Below, piece after piece: positions 31,268-38,955 of a DNA stretch of 64,000 bases. A program made the translations under genes and the position numbers. The first letter of the stretch is position 1, and each line of letters opens with the position of its first letter. The stretch is from a virus: IMG/VR virus record IMGVR_UViG_3300018481_000001, positions 1-64,000 of that record; one strand, written 5' to 3'. A model generated the notes under the pieces. That model had not been told where the DNA came from, searched no databases, and worked only from the letters and a program-made list of their open reading frames with translations.

Positions 31268-32245
31268 TTACCCCATAGAATCATAAAGCGTTTTTAACGC
31301 CGCGTCATATTGAGCCGGATCCGCCTCGGGGGTATTTTCAATACGCTGCAACTCATCGATAAGTCCCTTTGCTTTCTTAGGGATCGTTGCAATATTTGGA
31401 AGTTGTGGATCACGCAGACGCCGTAAATGCGCTTCTATATTCGCATTTAGCCTAGGCGTTTCGATTTTATGCGCATTGGCTTCCAGCCGCCCTTCAAGTG
31501 CCCTTTGATGTCGTCCGCCTATTGGCAAAGGCCAATCTGGATGAAAGCCTATTTGTTTTTTTAATTTTGCCACCAACGCATTATCGGGGTCCATGCGCGT
31601 ACCCCTTCGCGCTTGCCGCGCTTCAAAATCCCCACGTAAAACTTGATCTTCTTCCAAAATAGGTCCGACGCCAACATGCGTGGCGTGCGGGTATTGCGTT
31701 TTCAATCGCATACCTGCACGCTCTGCTTTCTCATGCGCCAAAACCCCTGTATTTAACGTATCATCGACAGGTGCACGCGGTGGTAGCGGTAAGCGATCTG
31801 CATAACCCCCCTCTGGTGTTGCTAGAAATTCATCACTCGATCTTCGCGCTTGCTGCCCTGCCGTCTCAGGCGCGTATACTTCAGTTTTAGAGCCCATTGG
31901 GATTTGATCTGGCCCTCCTTTAAATATATTCGCTGCATCCTGCTGTACAGGCGTGCGCGTAAACTTAGGAAGTGCCCTAGCTTTTTCTGCCAAGGCATGC
32001 TCATTATTATATATGCCTTTTTGAATACCTCGGTATCGTGCAACCGCTTCTTCAGGTTGTTGCGTTCCCATGTGCACTGCTTGGCGTAGAATGTTTTTAC
32101 TATCCGCGCCTAGCGCGTGTGGCACTACATCGCTGTAATTAACGATTCCTTTTAATACTTCTTTATCCAAACGGCTGGCTGCGATCTTATCGAGGCCCAT
32201 CGCTCGCAGTGCAGCATTTTGGCCCAAGCCGTAGTGTGTCAGCAT
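31268..32245 (-). CDS. Tagged AHExxER protein (paralogue of 24937)
   Basis: 325 residues. The tag is at 5-18 (YGLGQNAALRAMGL), then IAASRLDKEVLKG. LNTGVLAHEKAER aligns with LNHGVLEHEIGER of 24937. YPHATHVGVGPILEED and PLPIGGRHQRALEG are also shared. The HExxE-like core and histidines are thus conserved between paralogues, which argues for function. It lies apart from the main tagged operon, beside VapBC. Unknown activity. Confidence 0.7.
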   Translation of the reverse strand: MLTHYGLGQNAALRAMGLDKIAASRLDKEVLKGIVNYSDVVPHALGADSKNILRQAVHMGTQQPEEAVARYRGIQKGIYNNEHALAEKARALPKFTRTPVQQDAANIFKGGPDQIPMGSKTEVYAPETAGQQARRSSDEFLATPEGGYADRLPLPPRAPVDDTLNTGVLAHEKAERAGMRLKTQYPHATHVGVGPILEEDQVLRGDFEARQARRGTRMDPDNALVAKLKKQIGFHPDWPLPIGGRHQRALEGRLEANAHKIETPRLNANIEAHLRRLRDPQLPNIATIPKKAKGLIDELQRIENTPEADPAQYDAALKTLYDSMG

Positions 32246-32262
32246 GGTCTAACTATAGGCGT

Positions 32263-32451
32263 TCAGAAATCATCGTCATTTGTATCCGGCGGCAGTTTAA
32301 TACGCACCCAGTGATCGTACCGTTCACGTTCCCGCTGTACTTCACTACCCGTCACCCACCAATACCCGTCGTACCAGTGCGCCGGCTGCCATTCTTCTTC
32401 GCTGTACGAACGTACCCAGTAATAGCGATCATCAATTAATTCTTCATTCAT
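32263..32451 (-). CDS. Trp/Tyr-rich small protein
   Basis: 62 residues with many aromatic residues (YYWVRSYSEEEWQPAHWYDG, YWWVTG). Similar aromatic WYWVR segments occur in 39087 and 62427, so this could be a small beta domain family. Overlaps the VapC gene by eight bases. Confidence 0.55.
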   Translation of the reverse strand: MNEELIDDRYYWVRSYSEEEWQPAHWYDGYWWVTGSEVQRERERYDHWVRIKLPPDTNDDDF

Positions 32452-32812
32452 AATGTACTCCTAATTTTTTAGCATGCGATTCGAGTGCGACATCTGCTGT
32501 ATAAATTTGCGCACCGTAGACCAATGCTGCGGCCAACACATGCACATCAATCCAGCTAAGTCGTTGTCCATAGAATCGTCGCGCGCGCACAAGATTCACG
32601 ACATCTTGATGCGGGACGGGCGCCACGTGAATATATCGAATATATTCAGCCAATAGTTTAGATCGTGCTCCTATATCGCCAACCAAAAGCTCCCCATATA
32701 TTAAATCATGTCCAACCACCTGTCCCCGCTGCAAAAGGTCATCCATCCTAGTTGCATAGGGTTCTTTCCCAGCGAGCATGCGTATCCACACCGAAGTGTC
32801 TACGAGCACCAC
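32444..32812 (-). CDS. vapC: VapC-type PIN-domain toxin
   Basis: 122 residues. The PIN fold acidic residues are visible: VDTSVWI at the N-terminus (Asp4), a Glu in YGELLVGD, then SWIDVHVLAAAL and YTADVALESHAKK with the last Asp. This is the VapC family of metal-dependent RNases. The antitoxin gene lies one base upstream, as usual. The TA pair may stabilise the phage or exclude competitors. Confidence 0.85.
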   Translation of the reverse strand: MVLVDTSVWIRMLAGKEPYATRMDDLLQRGQVVGHDLIYGELLVGDIGARSKLLAEYIRYIHVAPVPHQDVVNLVRARRFYGQRLSWIDVHVLAAALVYGAQIYTADVALESHAKKLGVHYE

Positions 32813-32813
32813 G

Positions 32814-33053
32814 TTACGCGCTCTTTCGCGTACGTACTTTACGCTTTACAGGTACTTCCCGGCGTCGAGGAACATCCACTATAGGTCGCCCTTTTTCAGA
32901 GCCTATGAGCGCACGCGTACGCTGATAGGCAGCATGGCGAACCAGTGCTTCTAACCCCAAGCGTACGGTGTCCGTGTCGCTCGTCGCGCCCGTCACTTCG
33001 CGAGCTTCGGCCAACAGGTCTTTATCGATATTGAGCGTAGTTTTTTGTTTCAT
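32814..33053 (-). CDS. vapB: VapB-type antitoxin
   Basis: 79 residues from the ATG at 33053 (MKQKTTLNIDKDLL). The ribbon-helix-helix start TTLNIDKDLLAEAREVTG fits VapB-type antitoxins, followed by DTVRLGLEALVRHA. The C-terminal basic tail (RREVPVKRKVRTRK) would wrap the toxin. A longer start at 33089 would lie in the operator palindrome and is unlikely. Confidence 0.8.
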   Translation of the reverse strand: MKQKTTLNIDKDLLAEAREVTGATSDTDTVRLGLEALVRHAAYQRTRALIGSEKGRPIVDVPRRREVPVKRKVRTRKSA

Positions 33054-33066
33054 GCGCAGGAGCATG

Positions 33067-33095
33067 CCATACACATGTGTATGGTTCAACCATAC
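33067..33095. promoter_or_regulatory. VapBC operator
   Basis: CCATACACATGTGTATGG at 33067-33084 is a perfect 18-bp palindrome. It overlaps a second inverted repeat (GTATGG...CCATAC, 33079-33095) with a one-base centre, giving three half-sites in 29 bp upstream of vapB. A ribbon-helix-helix dimer usually binds such sites. Autoregulation is the natural reading. Confidence 0.65.
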
Positions 33096-33096
33096 G

Positions 33097-33462
33097 CTAT
33101 GCCGCAGTCTTTTCCGGCGGAACTACAATAAATAGCCCCCGATTTTTGGCGCGGCGCAAGCAATCAAAGGTCCCTGCACCTTCCCCGGCAGGGAGCCCAA
33201 TGCACCAATCCCCCACGTCCGCTGCGTCCATCATTTGCTGATTGCGCAACGGACCCGCAGCTTTCCCGTGCGTTGCCCAGTCTGCAACGAAAACACGGTG
33301 GTTGTAGCCATGCTTTATGCACCACGCACGCGCTTGCGCGTCTACACCGCGTGCATCGCCTAAAATGATAAGGTCTGGCACGCCGTATTTGCGAACCCAA
33401 CGGTCCAGCCAATACTCTACGTCGGCACGACCAAATCGTGAACCTGTTATCACGAGTTTCAT
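33097..33462 (-). CDS. SLOG/YspA-like Rossmann-fold protein
   Basis: 121 residues. VITGSRFGR at the start is a Rossmann-type nucleotide-binding loop, followed by GDARGVDAQARAWC and AGPLRNQQMM. This is the pattern of the DUF2493/YspA group of the SLOG superfamily (related to DprA). A ligand such as a nucleotide second messenger or NAD is plausible. It sits between vapB and a divergent gene. Confidence 0.75.
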   Translation of the reverse strand: MKLVITGSRFGRADVEYWLDRWVRKYGVPDLIILGDARGVDAQARAWCIKHGYNHRVFVADWATHGKAAGPLRNQQMMDAADVGDWCIGLPAGEGAGTFDCLRRAKNRGLFIVVPPEKTAA

Positions 33463-33478
33463 ACAAGGACTATACGCT

Positions 33479-33841
33479 ATGCCAAAGAAGCTTTACGTCG
33501 TGACGGTCGAAACTGAATTCGTTTTTGCGTCCGAAAGCGATAATCCTTTTGACGTCGAACAAGAATTCCAGCGCGCTCTCGAAAATAACTACACCATGCG
33601 CGATGAGCTCGATACTGATCCCGAAGTTCGCGCCAACCACATGACTTATTTGCCCGGCCCATACAACCTGACCGATTTGCCTTGGGGGGACAACGAAGAC
33701 GATAAAACCATTCAAGACTTTATCGATGAGGGCGGCGCTCCAAAGTACATAGACGCGCACAATAATTTTGTTAACTTCGCGCCGAAGCTTGAAGACGCCG
33801 CTCTAGAGGACGATACTAAACTGCCGCCGACCGAGCCGTAA
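33479..33841 (+). CDS. Acidic small protein
   Basis: 120 residues from the ATG at 33479, which is preceded by ACTATACGCT. Beta start (LYVVTVETEFVFASESDN) then acidic (EDDTKLPPTEP). Only 16 bases separate it from the divergent SLOG gene. The convergent 33816 gene overlaps its 3' end by 26 bases. Unknown. Confidence 0.6.
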   Translation: MPKKLYVVTVETEFVFASESDNPFDVEQEFQRALENNYTMRDELDTDPEVRANHMTYLPGPYNLTDLPWGDNEDDKTIQDFIDEGGAPKYIDAHNNFVNFAPKLEDAALEDDTKLPPTEP

Positions 33842-34388
33842 ACCGCAGCGCTTGGATGCTTTCCAAAGGAAGTACGGGGAAAGCTTCTTTAATTGCTTCG
33901 TCGGTGTCACCACTTTCGATATATTTCAAAATTACCTGTACAGGTATTTTAGTATCCATAAATACCAGCGCATCCGCATCGCGCGACAGGTATTTAGGAT
34001 ACACTGCAACATAGGGGACGCCGCCAGGAAGACCTTCCCACAGATCTCGAGGCAGCAAATACGATACACGGTATAGCGCAATACCCAAAATGACGAGCTC
34101 TTGTATAGCTCGATGCTGTCCCCACAGCATTTCATTTTTGTCTACACACATATTGAGGAATGACCACCCTCCCCCTGTGTCTCGATAAAATGGTGCAGGT
34201 AATTGATCGAGATAGTTGTGTATCTCGTTCTCGAACGGCGGCAAATTCTTTGGGTCAAAGCACGCAGTTATCGTAAGACCCCGGACAATTATCGCGTCTT
34301 CGGGCAGCTCCGTGAGCGTAGGGTCTTGGTACAAACAGCGTTTAAATATTTCATTAAGTCGTTTAGAATCTATTAATGGATCCATCAT
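33816..34388 (-). CDS. Conserved phage protein with a GGGWSFL core
   Basis: 190 residues. The FYRDTGGGWSFLNMC core, then ELVILGIALYRVSYLLPRDL and LPGGVPYVAVYP, are features of an uncharacterised phage protein type. The C-terminal YIESGDTDEAIKEAFPVLP resembles the DUF433/VapB45-type short HTH. Function unknown. Confidence 0.65.
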   Translation of the reverse strand: MMDPLIDSKRLNEIFKRCLYQDPTLTELPEDAIIVRGLTITACFDPKNLPPFENEIHNYLDQLPAPFYRDTGGGWSFLNMCVDKNEMLWGQHRAIQELVILGIALYRVSYLLPRDLWEGLPGGVPYVAVYPKYLSRDADALVFMDTKIPVQVILKYIESGDTDEAIKEAFPVLPLESIQALRFTARSAAV

Positions 34389-34618
34389 GGTCCGTCCTTT
34401 ACCATCCGCTCGCGCAACACTTCCGCGACTAGTTCTAAAAGTCCTGTATCTGTTTTTCTTGTATAATCAGCTCGCGCACCTACGACCTCGTAATGCGCAG
34501 CAAGCTTTTCAATGGGTTCCAGTACTTCCGCACGATATAGCGCCAGTAACTCAGGGCGTACATACCATTGAGCTGCTAGTTCTATTTCCCGTGCATTGGG
34601 CGTGGGCATGTCTTTCAC
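34385..34618 (-). CDS. Small helical protein
   Basis: 77 residues, helical (QWYVRPELLALYRAEVLEPI, ELVAEVLRERMV). Overlaps both neighbours by four bases. Not recognised. Confidence 0.6.
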   Translation of the reverse strand: MKDMPTPNAREIELAAQWYVRPELLALYRAEVLEPIEKLAAHYEVVGARADYTRKTDTGLLELVAEVLRERMVKDGP

Positions 34619-34896
34619 GGCTTAACCACAAAAGGATCGAGCCATTTCTTAGTAAATGCGCGCCACGCGAACGGCGCAATGCAGTAATTGTCACGCGTGT
34701 CGTCGTACTCGAGATGCTCTGTCATTTCATTGAGCAATTTCTCGGTAATGTCTTTACGAATACTCGCAATCATGCGTGCCGTAGGCATCACATACGCCGC
34801 ATACGGTTCCGCACCAGACAACTCACGCAGCAATTTCTGCGCATAAGTAATATCCTCGTCGTTTGTTTCAACGGGCGGTTTATTTTCCGTGCTCAT
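34615..34896 (-). CDS. Small helical protein
   Basis: 93 residues from the ATG at 34896. Acidic N-terminus, helical (YAQKLLRELSGAEPYAAYV, DITEKLLNEMTEHLEYDD), ending FTKKWLDPFVVKP. Unknown; slight overlap with 34880. Confidence 0.55.
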   Translation of the reverse strand: MSTENKPPVETNDEDITYAQKLLRELSGAEPYAAYVMPTARMIASIRKDITEKLLNEMTEHLEYDDTRDNYCIAPFAWRAFTKKWLDPFVVKP

Positions 34897-35299
34897 AATT
34901 TTCTCCTGTCGCACCTACTTGATAAGCCCAAAGCAAGCGCGGTACGGCGTCTTGGTCGAGCCGGTGCATTAAATGCAAACAATATTGATGATCATTCAAC
35001 CAATATCGTTTGGGCGGCAGCTGCTGCAAAAAATACAGATCGCCATACCCAAGCTCATCGCGCGCCGTCAACAAGTCCGGCCAAGAAGGCAGCCGTGTTT
35101 TGCGCGACACCGAGATATGCAACCAGTCTCCTGCGCCGCTGTCCGCCCCCAGGTCGACCGTTACGATGGTACGAACGGGATCGGCCCCTGGCTGTATCCA
35201 CGCCCCCAGGTCGACCTGGTAGGGGTTATTGACGATACCTTGGGGTGTAGGTCGTCGGTTCCACATCGTATTGGGAAGTAAATGGTTGTAGTCAGTCAT
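34880..35299 (-). CDS. Unrecognised protein
   Basis: 139 residues from the ATG at 35299; an upstream reading to 35503 runs through the next gene in another frame. Beta strands (VRTIVTVDLGADSGAG, GDWLHISVSRKTRL), then LLTARDELGYGDLYFLQQL and YCLHLMHRLDQDA. It may act on a phage or host surface, but no family is assigned. Confidence 0.55.
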   Translation of the reverse strand: MTDYNHLLPNTMWNRRPTPQGIVNNPYQVDLGAWIQPGADPVRTIVTVDLGADSGAGDWLHISVSRKTRLPSWPDLLTARDELGYGDLYFLQQLPPKRYWLNDHQYCLHLMHRLDQDAVPRLLWAYQVGATGENYEHGK

Positions 35300-35537
35300 C
35301 TGTTTTTCGAATAGCCTCGACAATATCTTTGGGGAGATTTTCGAGAATAGCTTCTTCAGCTTCTTTCGCGCCGGCTCGTATTTCCTTTGCACACTGCTCA
35401 TAAATGCTTGCCTCAGAGTTGTACGCATTGAGCAGACTATTATTTTTGTAATTACCTGCCTTAGGGCGTCCTCTACGTCGAAAGTCGGCAGCTTTTTCTT
35501 CAAACGAAACCACTAGTTTCTCAAGCCACTTTTCCAT
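35292..35537 (-). CDS. Small coiled-coil protein
   Basis: 81 residues from the ATG at 35537. Charged helices (KWLEKLVVSFEEKAADFRRR, CAKEIRAGAKEAEEAILEN). Overlaps 34880 and 35521 at its ends. Unknown. Confidence 0.55.
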   Translation of the reverse strand: MEKWLEKLVVSFEEKAADFRRRGRPKAGNYKNNSLLNAYNSEASIYEQCAKEIRAGAKEAEEAILENLPKDIVEAIRKTDD

Positions 35538-35859
35538 GTCTACTCCCACGATATGTTGTGCCTCCGGCCGCACGAAATGCATCGAACTCTTCTTTACTGA
35601 GTAAAACTGCATCTTCAGGCGGGCACAGATGGCGTAAATAAAATTCGCCGCTGTCTATTTCTTGCGACGGGTTTAATTTGGCTTGGTGCGGCCAGCCTTT
35701 GAATATTGGCACTTCTGCCATCGCCGCTGCCAACTTGGCTGTCGTATCTTGTAACGCTTGGATACCTGTTTTTCCTTCAGGAAGACGTGCGATGAGTCGC
35801 TTGTTTCGACTCACCTGAAACCAGATTTTTGGGTCATAGTTTTTTATCAGAGGTACCAT
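35521..35859 (-). CDS. Unrecognised protein
   Basis: 112 residues from ATG 35859; a longer start at 35886 would overlap the divergent gene. Features: RNKRLIARLPEGKTGIQAL, then DAVLLSKEEFDAFRAAG. Only 19 bases separate its start from the plus gene at 35879. Confidence 0.55.
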   Translation of the reverse strand: MVPLIKNYDPKIWFQVSRNKRLIARLPEGKTGIQALQDTTAKLAAAMAEVPIFKGWPHQAKLNPSQEIDSGEFYLRHLCPPEDAVLLSKEEFDAFRAAGGTTYRGSRHGKVA

Positions 35860-35878
35860 GCCCGAGTATACTTGAAAC

Positions 35879-36094
35879 ATGCGCAAGGTCCCTGCTGCCG
35901 AAGAACAAGTCTCTATTACTTATACCCTAAGAGAGCTCGAACTTGTGCGGCGCTCGCTAGTGTCTAAAAAATTTGAATACAATAATGACCCGGTCAAGCA
36001 CGGACGGGCCATGGGGATTATCGAAAATGCTCTATTGAAAACCGACTGCGCAATTGATATTACTTTGCATCGGCGCCGTAACCGCGATACTTAG
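35879..36094 (+). CDS. Small helical protein
   Basis: 71 residues with a single helical hairpin (YTLRELELVRRSLVSKKFEY, RAMGIIENALLKTDCAI). No ribosome binding site is clear, so initiation may be leaderless. Converges on 36060 with a 35-base overlap. Confidence 0.5.
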   Translation: MRKVPAAEEQVSITYTLRELELVRRSLVSKKFEYNNDPVKHGRAMGIIENALLKTDCAIDITLHRRRNRDT

Positions 36095-36374
36095 TCACAT
36101 ATTCCATGACTAAATGAAACGGCCCGAGTAACCGTTCTTCTTCAGGAATAATTACTAACATCGTTTGGGCCAGATGATCGATACAAGGAATTGCCATCGT
36201 GGGTAACGTACCCATAGGTATCAGTGTTTTTACCTCGACCGTTTTTTCATACTTTTTTAAAAACACAGCCCCCAAAATATCGGGGCGATGCTGCTCTTCA
36301 AATAAGCCGGAGCGCCACATGCACGTACGTTCTTCACACGCCATGCATGTGCCGCAATCGCGGGACTGACCCAT
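36060..36374 (-). CDS. Cysteine-rich small protein
   Basis: 104 residues. The N-terminus has four to five cysteines (CGTCMACEERTCMW), possibly a metal site. The rest is beta (VKTLIPMGTLPTMAIPCIDH, TMLVIIPEEERLLGPFH). Unknown. Convergent overlap with 35879. Confidence 0.5.
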   Translation of the reverse strand: MGQSRDCGTCMACEERTCMWRSGLFEEQHRPDILGAVFLKKYEKTVEVKTLIPMGTLPTMAIPCIDHLAQTMLVIIPEEERLLGPFHLVMEYVTKYRGYGADAK

Positions 36375-36419
36375 ACCCCAATCTAGTGCGAATGCGAATA
36401 TTGCCCATTTCAGGCTATT

Positions 36420-36641
36420 TCAACTATTCCAAAGTAACGACCCCAACAAGTTATACGGCGTCGGATGGTCGATACTCACCAACACCTGGGATATCTCATC
36501 ACCCTGGTCGTTTTTGGTGTACGCAATGAGATATAGCGGGCCAGCGCCTTGGCGCTCTACACGAAAAGCATGATGTCGCGGCCATGTAAGCGCAGCAGCT
36601 CGTAAAATACCTCTAACCATCTCATCAGGAGGGTTTGACAT
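36420..36641 (-). CDS. Unrecognised small protein
   Basis: 73 residues from the ATG at 36641. Alpha then beta (EMVRGILRAAALTWPRHHAF, GPLYLIAYTKNDQGDEISQV). Overlaps the preceding gene by 17 bases. Unknown. Confidence 0.5.
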   Translation of the reverse strand: MSNPPDEMVRGILRAAALTWPRHHAFRVERQGAGPLYLIAYTKNDQGDEISQVLVSIDHPTPYNLLGSLLWNS

Positions 36642-36828
36642 GTGGCGATCTCCAAGCACGCGTTCGTTCCGATATCCGGCCGATAATAAATCCAGAGAGC
36701 CAACCGAAGAACACGCCTTGCCAATATTGCGGGATATAATCCCGCCATTCTTTAGGAACAAACCGTCCCGCTAAACCTAAACCTATCAGCGCGAGTATGG
36801 CTAAAATCATTTTCCATCGGAAGCTCAT
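36625..36828 (-). CDS. Small membrane protein
   Basis: 67 residues from the ATG at 36828. One or two membrane helices (MILAILALIGLGLAGRF; GVFFGWLSGFIIGRI) and a basic tail. ATGA overlap with 36825. Confidence 0.55.
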   Translation of the reverse strand: MSFRWKMILAILALIGLGLAGRFVPKEWRDYIPQYWQGVFFGWLSGFIIGRISERTRAWRSPHVKPS

Positions 36829-37088
36829 TGTAGCTCCTTCCATGAACAACTGATTTTAAACGGTAAAGGCTCTTCTCGGTTACGACGCGGGCCTTGCCGT
36901 AACACAACTTCAAATCTAAAAGTATCGATCCAATTTCCATGAATAGCGCCGTATTGCATAATTACCCACGTGCCATCCGCATACTTCCTTTTCCAAGTCT
37001 TCCCTGGACAAGTACCCGTTGGATTGCTGTGGGAATATTCGGGCAATCGCTCGAGTTCATCCAGCCATACCCGCATACGAAAAGGCAT
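36825..37088 (-). CDS. Unrecognised small protein
   Basis: 87 residues, beta-rich and aromatic (GKTWKRKYADGTWVIMQYG, NWIDTFRFEVVLRQGP). Unknown; coupled to the membrane protein downstream. Confidence 0.5.
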   Translation of the reverse strand: MPFRMRVWLDELERLPEYSHSNPTGTCPGKTWKRKYADGTWVIMQYGAIHGNWIDTFRFEVVLRQGPRRNREEPLPFKISCSWKELQ

Positions 37089-37091
37089 AGT

Positions 37092-37316
37092 TTACAACCT
37101 AACGCGGTTTCGTAAATAACCGCAGCGAAGACCTAATAAAATCTGCAAGAAGCCTGCAAAAAACAGGACGCCTCCTGCTGCCGCCAATGTCCTAAATAAA
37201 TGATGAGGAGAAGACAAGTACAACGCAACCGCGATGGATACCAACACGCGGTTTTGCGCCCGAGCCAAGGCACTGCCCCAGCTCATGGTGCGCACTAGTC
37301 TTTCCTCATTTGTCAT
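37092..37316 (-). CDS. Small membrane protein
   Basis: 74 residues from the ATG at 37316. Two hydrophobic segments (LVSIAVALYLSS; LAAAGGVLFFAGFLQILLGL). ATGA overlap with 37313. Confidence 0.5.
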   Translation of the reverse strand: MTNEERLVRTMSWGSALARAQNRVLVSIAVALYLSSPHHLFRTLAAAGGVLFFAGFLQILLGLRCGYLRNRVRL

Positions 37317-37537
37317 TGTTTCATTTCTGCAGAAAACAATAAAAAACTTGCAATAACCAAAAGCACTGTCGACAACCACATGACAGCCGCTTGTTGCTTA
37401 GTGCGCTTTTTAAGCGCTGTGTTTTCTAAGTACAGCGCATTATATTGTTCCGACGCGCGCAGCCCGCATATCCCACATGCGGGGTCTTCATCGAAATCAT
37501 GATAACAATCTTGTTTATCCGTTTTCGGGTGTTGCAT
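37313..37537 (-). CDS. Membrane-anchored CxxC protein
   Basis: 74 residues. A small cysteine knuckle at the N-terminus (DPACGICGLRASEQ), a short helix, and a C-terminal membrane helix (VMWLSTVLLVIASFLLFS). Tail-anchored topology. Start overlaps 37515 by 23 bases. Confidence 0.55.
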   Translation of the reverse strand: MQHPKTDKQDCYHDFDEDPACGICGLRASEQYNALYLENTALKKRTKQQAAVMWLSTVLLVIASFLLFSAEMKQ

Positions 37538-37685
37538 TGGCCGCTGCTTGCAAAAGTTCTTGTTGGCAAAGTTTTATAGCGGCCCTGGCACCCACCGCGC
37601 GAGGATCGTCCGCCGGGTACGTTGTGCGGTCTTTATCCCATTGCTTGGCCAATTCATAGACCCAGCCTGGAATTGGTTTTCTCAT
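37515..37685 (-). CDS. Small helical protein
   Basis: 56 residues (starts RKPIPGWVYELAKQWDKD; core RAVGARAAIKLCQQELLQA). ATGA overlap with 37682. Trp/Lys-rich N-terminus; no known family. Confidence 0.5.
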   Translation of the reverse strand: MRKPIPGWVYELAKQWDKDRTTYPADDPRAVGARAAIKLCQQELLQAAANATPENG

Positions 37686-37927
37686 GTAAGTTCCTTACAT
37701 TTACCAATCACCTTGCCATAACCCTGGCGCTCCAGGGCAAATAGGAAATAGGCAGGGTCTCCAAAGACGCGTACGACATAATATCCGTCACGCTTAATAG
37801 GCTCGGGCATGCCTACCACTTGCGCCAACACCTTTGGCACCATCGATGCCAGCGTGTTTTCGAATGCTTCCGGATTTCCGATGTCAACCAGGAAATCATT
37901 AACTTCAATAATTACACTATCAGACAT
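37682..37927 (-). CDS. Small acidic protein
   Basis: 81 residues from the ATG at 37927. Helix plus beta (AFENTLASMVPKVLAQVVG, DGYYVVRVFGDPAYFLFAL). Unknown. Confidence 0.55.
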   Translation of the reverse strand: MSDSVIIEVNDFLVDIGNPEAFENTLASMVPKVLAQVVGMPEPIKRDGYYVVRVFGDPAYFLFALERQGYGKVIGKCKELT

Positions 37928-38123
37928 CGCACATCCATTCTGGCTTGTCTGTAAACGCCTCAATATTAATGCGCCGGTTTATCACTTGATGATTTTGAAC
38001 ATTGCCACAGTCGCTCACCGCAGCGGCGGCAGCTTCTTTGCTGAAGGCTCGTACGGTAAACCAAACCTCCGTGCGCAGGATTTCATCGGTGACGCAGACA
38101 TAAAATGTTTCTTTATCCCACAC
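37920..38123 (-). CDS. Unrecognised small protein
   Basis: 67 residues, beta (ETFYVCVTDEILRTEVWFTV) with an Ala-rich helix (SKEAAAAAVSDC). It resembles small RNA- or nucleotide-binding folds only loosely. Unknown. Confidence 0.5.
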   Translation of the reverse strand: MWDKETFYVCVTDEILRTEVWFTVRAFSKEAAAAAVSDCGNVQNHQVINRRINIEAFTDKPEWMCDV

Positions 38124-38406
38124 CGTCTGTCTCCTCTCGCGTCAAGAAAATGTATTTGTCACCGACGTCCAGGATGTACCCAACGTCGTTGCCCCAGCAC
38201 ACCTGCGCCGTGGGGTGCGACTCGGAGATGCTCATGCCGAGACGGCATTCACCTACGTCTCGTATCACAAGCTCACCCAAGATTTCCTGTATCTCGTAGA
38301 CACGATTGGCTTTTAGCAGGTTGTTAGACCGAAAAAAGGCCATCAGCCCCAGGTCGGGTTGATGGCCTTCTTTCGGACGCGTGATGAACCGCGCCAGTGC
38401 TTTCAT
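38113..38406 (-). CDS. Unrecognised beta-rich protein
   Basis: 97 residues, small beta barrel feel (YEIQEILGELVIRDVGECRL, VGYILDVGDKYIFLTREET). The helix-poor second half suggests an SH3-like fold. Coupled to the Uma2 gene. Confidence 0.5.
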   Translation of the reverse strand: MKALARFITRPKEGHQPDLGLMAFFRSNNLLKANRVYEIQEILGELVIRDVGECRLGMSISESHPTAQVCWGNDVGYILDVGDKYIFLTREETDGVG

Positions 38407-38954
38407 AGAGTCCAGAGAGTTGTTAAGTCGAGCTCCAGTGCGAAAGGGTGCGCTTTCCCGAGCACGTCTTTCTCATCCCACGTACCCAGAAGTTCCCAGC
38501 GACTGCCGTCCGTTTTCGCCTCGAATATTTCGAGTGTGCGTTCCGCTGGGTCCGCAATCCAAAGCCACTCTACCCCGCGCTCGAGATAGATTTGTCGCTT
38601 GAGTCCCAGGTCATAACTTTTGGTACTAGGCGACAAAACCTCGCACACCCAGTCCGGCGCCGTTTGAAAGTATGCCGAATCCAAGTGTTCCGTGAAGTTG
38701 TGCGCGAGCCATCCTGAAAGGTCCGGCACGAGCGTCATGGGAATATGCAGCTCAACGTCGGGCAAAATAACCCAACCTCCTGCTCTTTCCATGGGCTCAA
38801 GACGCTGGCCTATTCGATGCTGTACCAGCTGGTGTATTCCTCGTGGGCGCGGTTGAAGATACAAATCTCCTTCGATTAATTCTGCTCGCATGTTCGGCGG
38901 CGCATCAATGACATCTTGATACGTTGCCAAATGCTTTGCTGGTTTTAATGTCAT
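38403..38954 (-). CDS. Uma2-family putative restriction-like nuclease
   Basis: 183 residues from the ATG at 38954. The PD-(D/E)xK-like elements of Uma2 are present: a PDLSGW strand, then DWVCEVLSPSTKSYDLGLK with the acidic Glu and Lys of the active site. Usually of unknown biological function, fold predicted nuclease. A second Uma2 gene lies at 50236. Confidence 0.8.
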   Translation of the reverse strand: MTLKPAKHLATYQDVIDAPPNMRAELIEGDLYLQPRPRGIHQLVQHRIGQRLEPMERAGGWVILPDVELHIPMTLVPDLSGWLAHNFTEHLDSAYFQTAPDWVCEVLSPSTKSYDLGLKRQIYLERGVEWLWIADPAERTLEIFEAKTDGSRWELLGTWDEKDVLGKAHPFALELDLTTLWTL

Positions 38955-38955
38955 A

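Noticed and set aside
33089-33089. vapB start at 33089
   Set aside because: That start would lie inside the operator palindrome and lacks a ribosome binding site; 33053 fits better.
34216-35232. 338-residue plus-strand open frame
   Set aside because: Runs antisense across four minus-strand genes with coupled starts; no start signal and Arg/Ser/Pro-biased composition.
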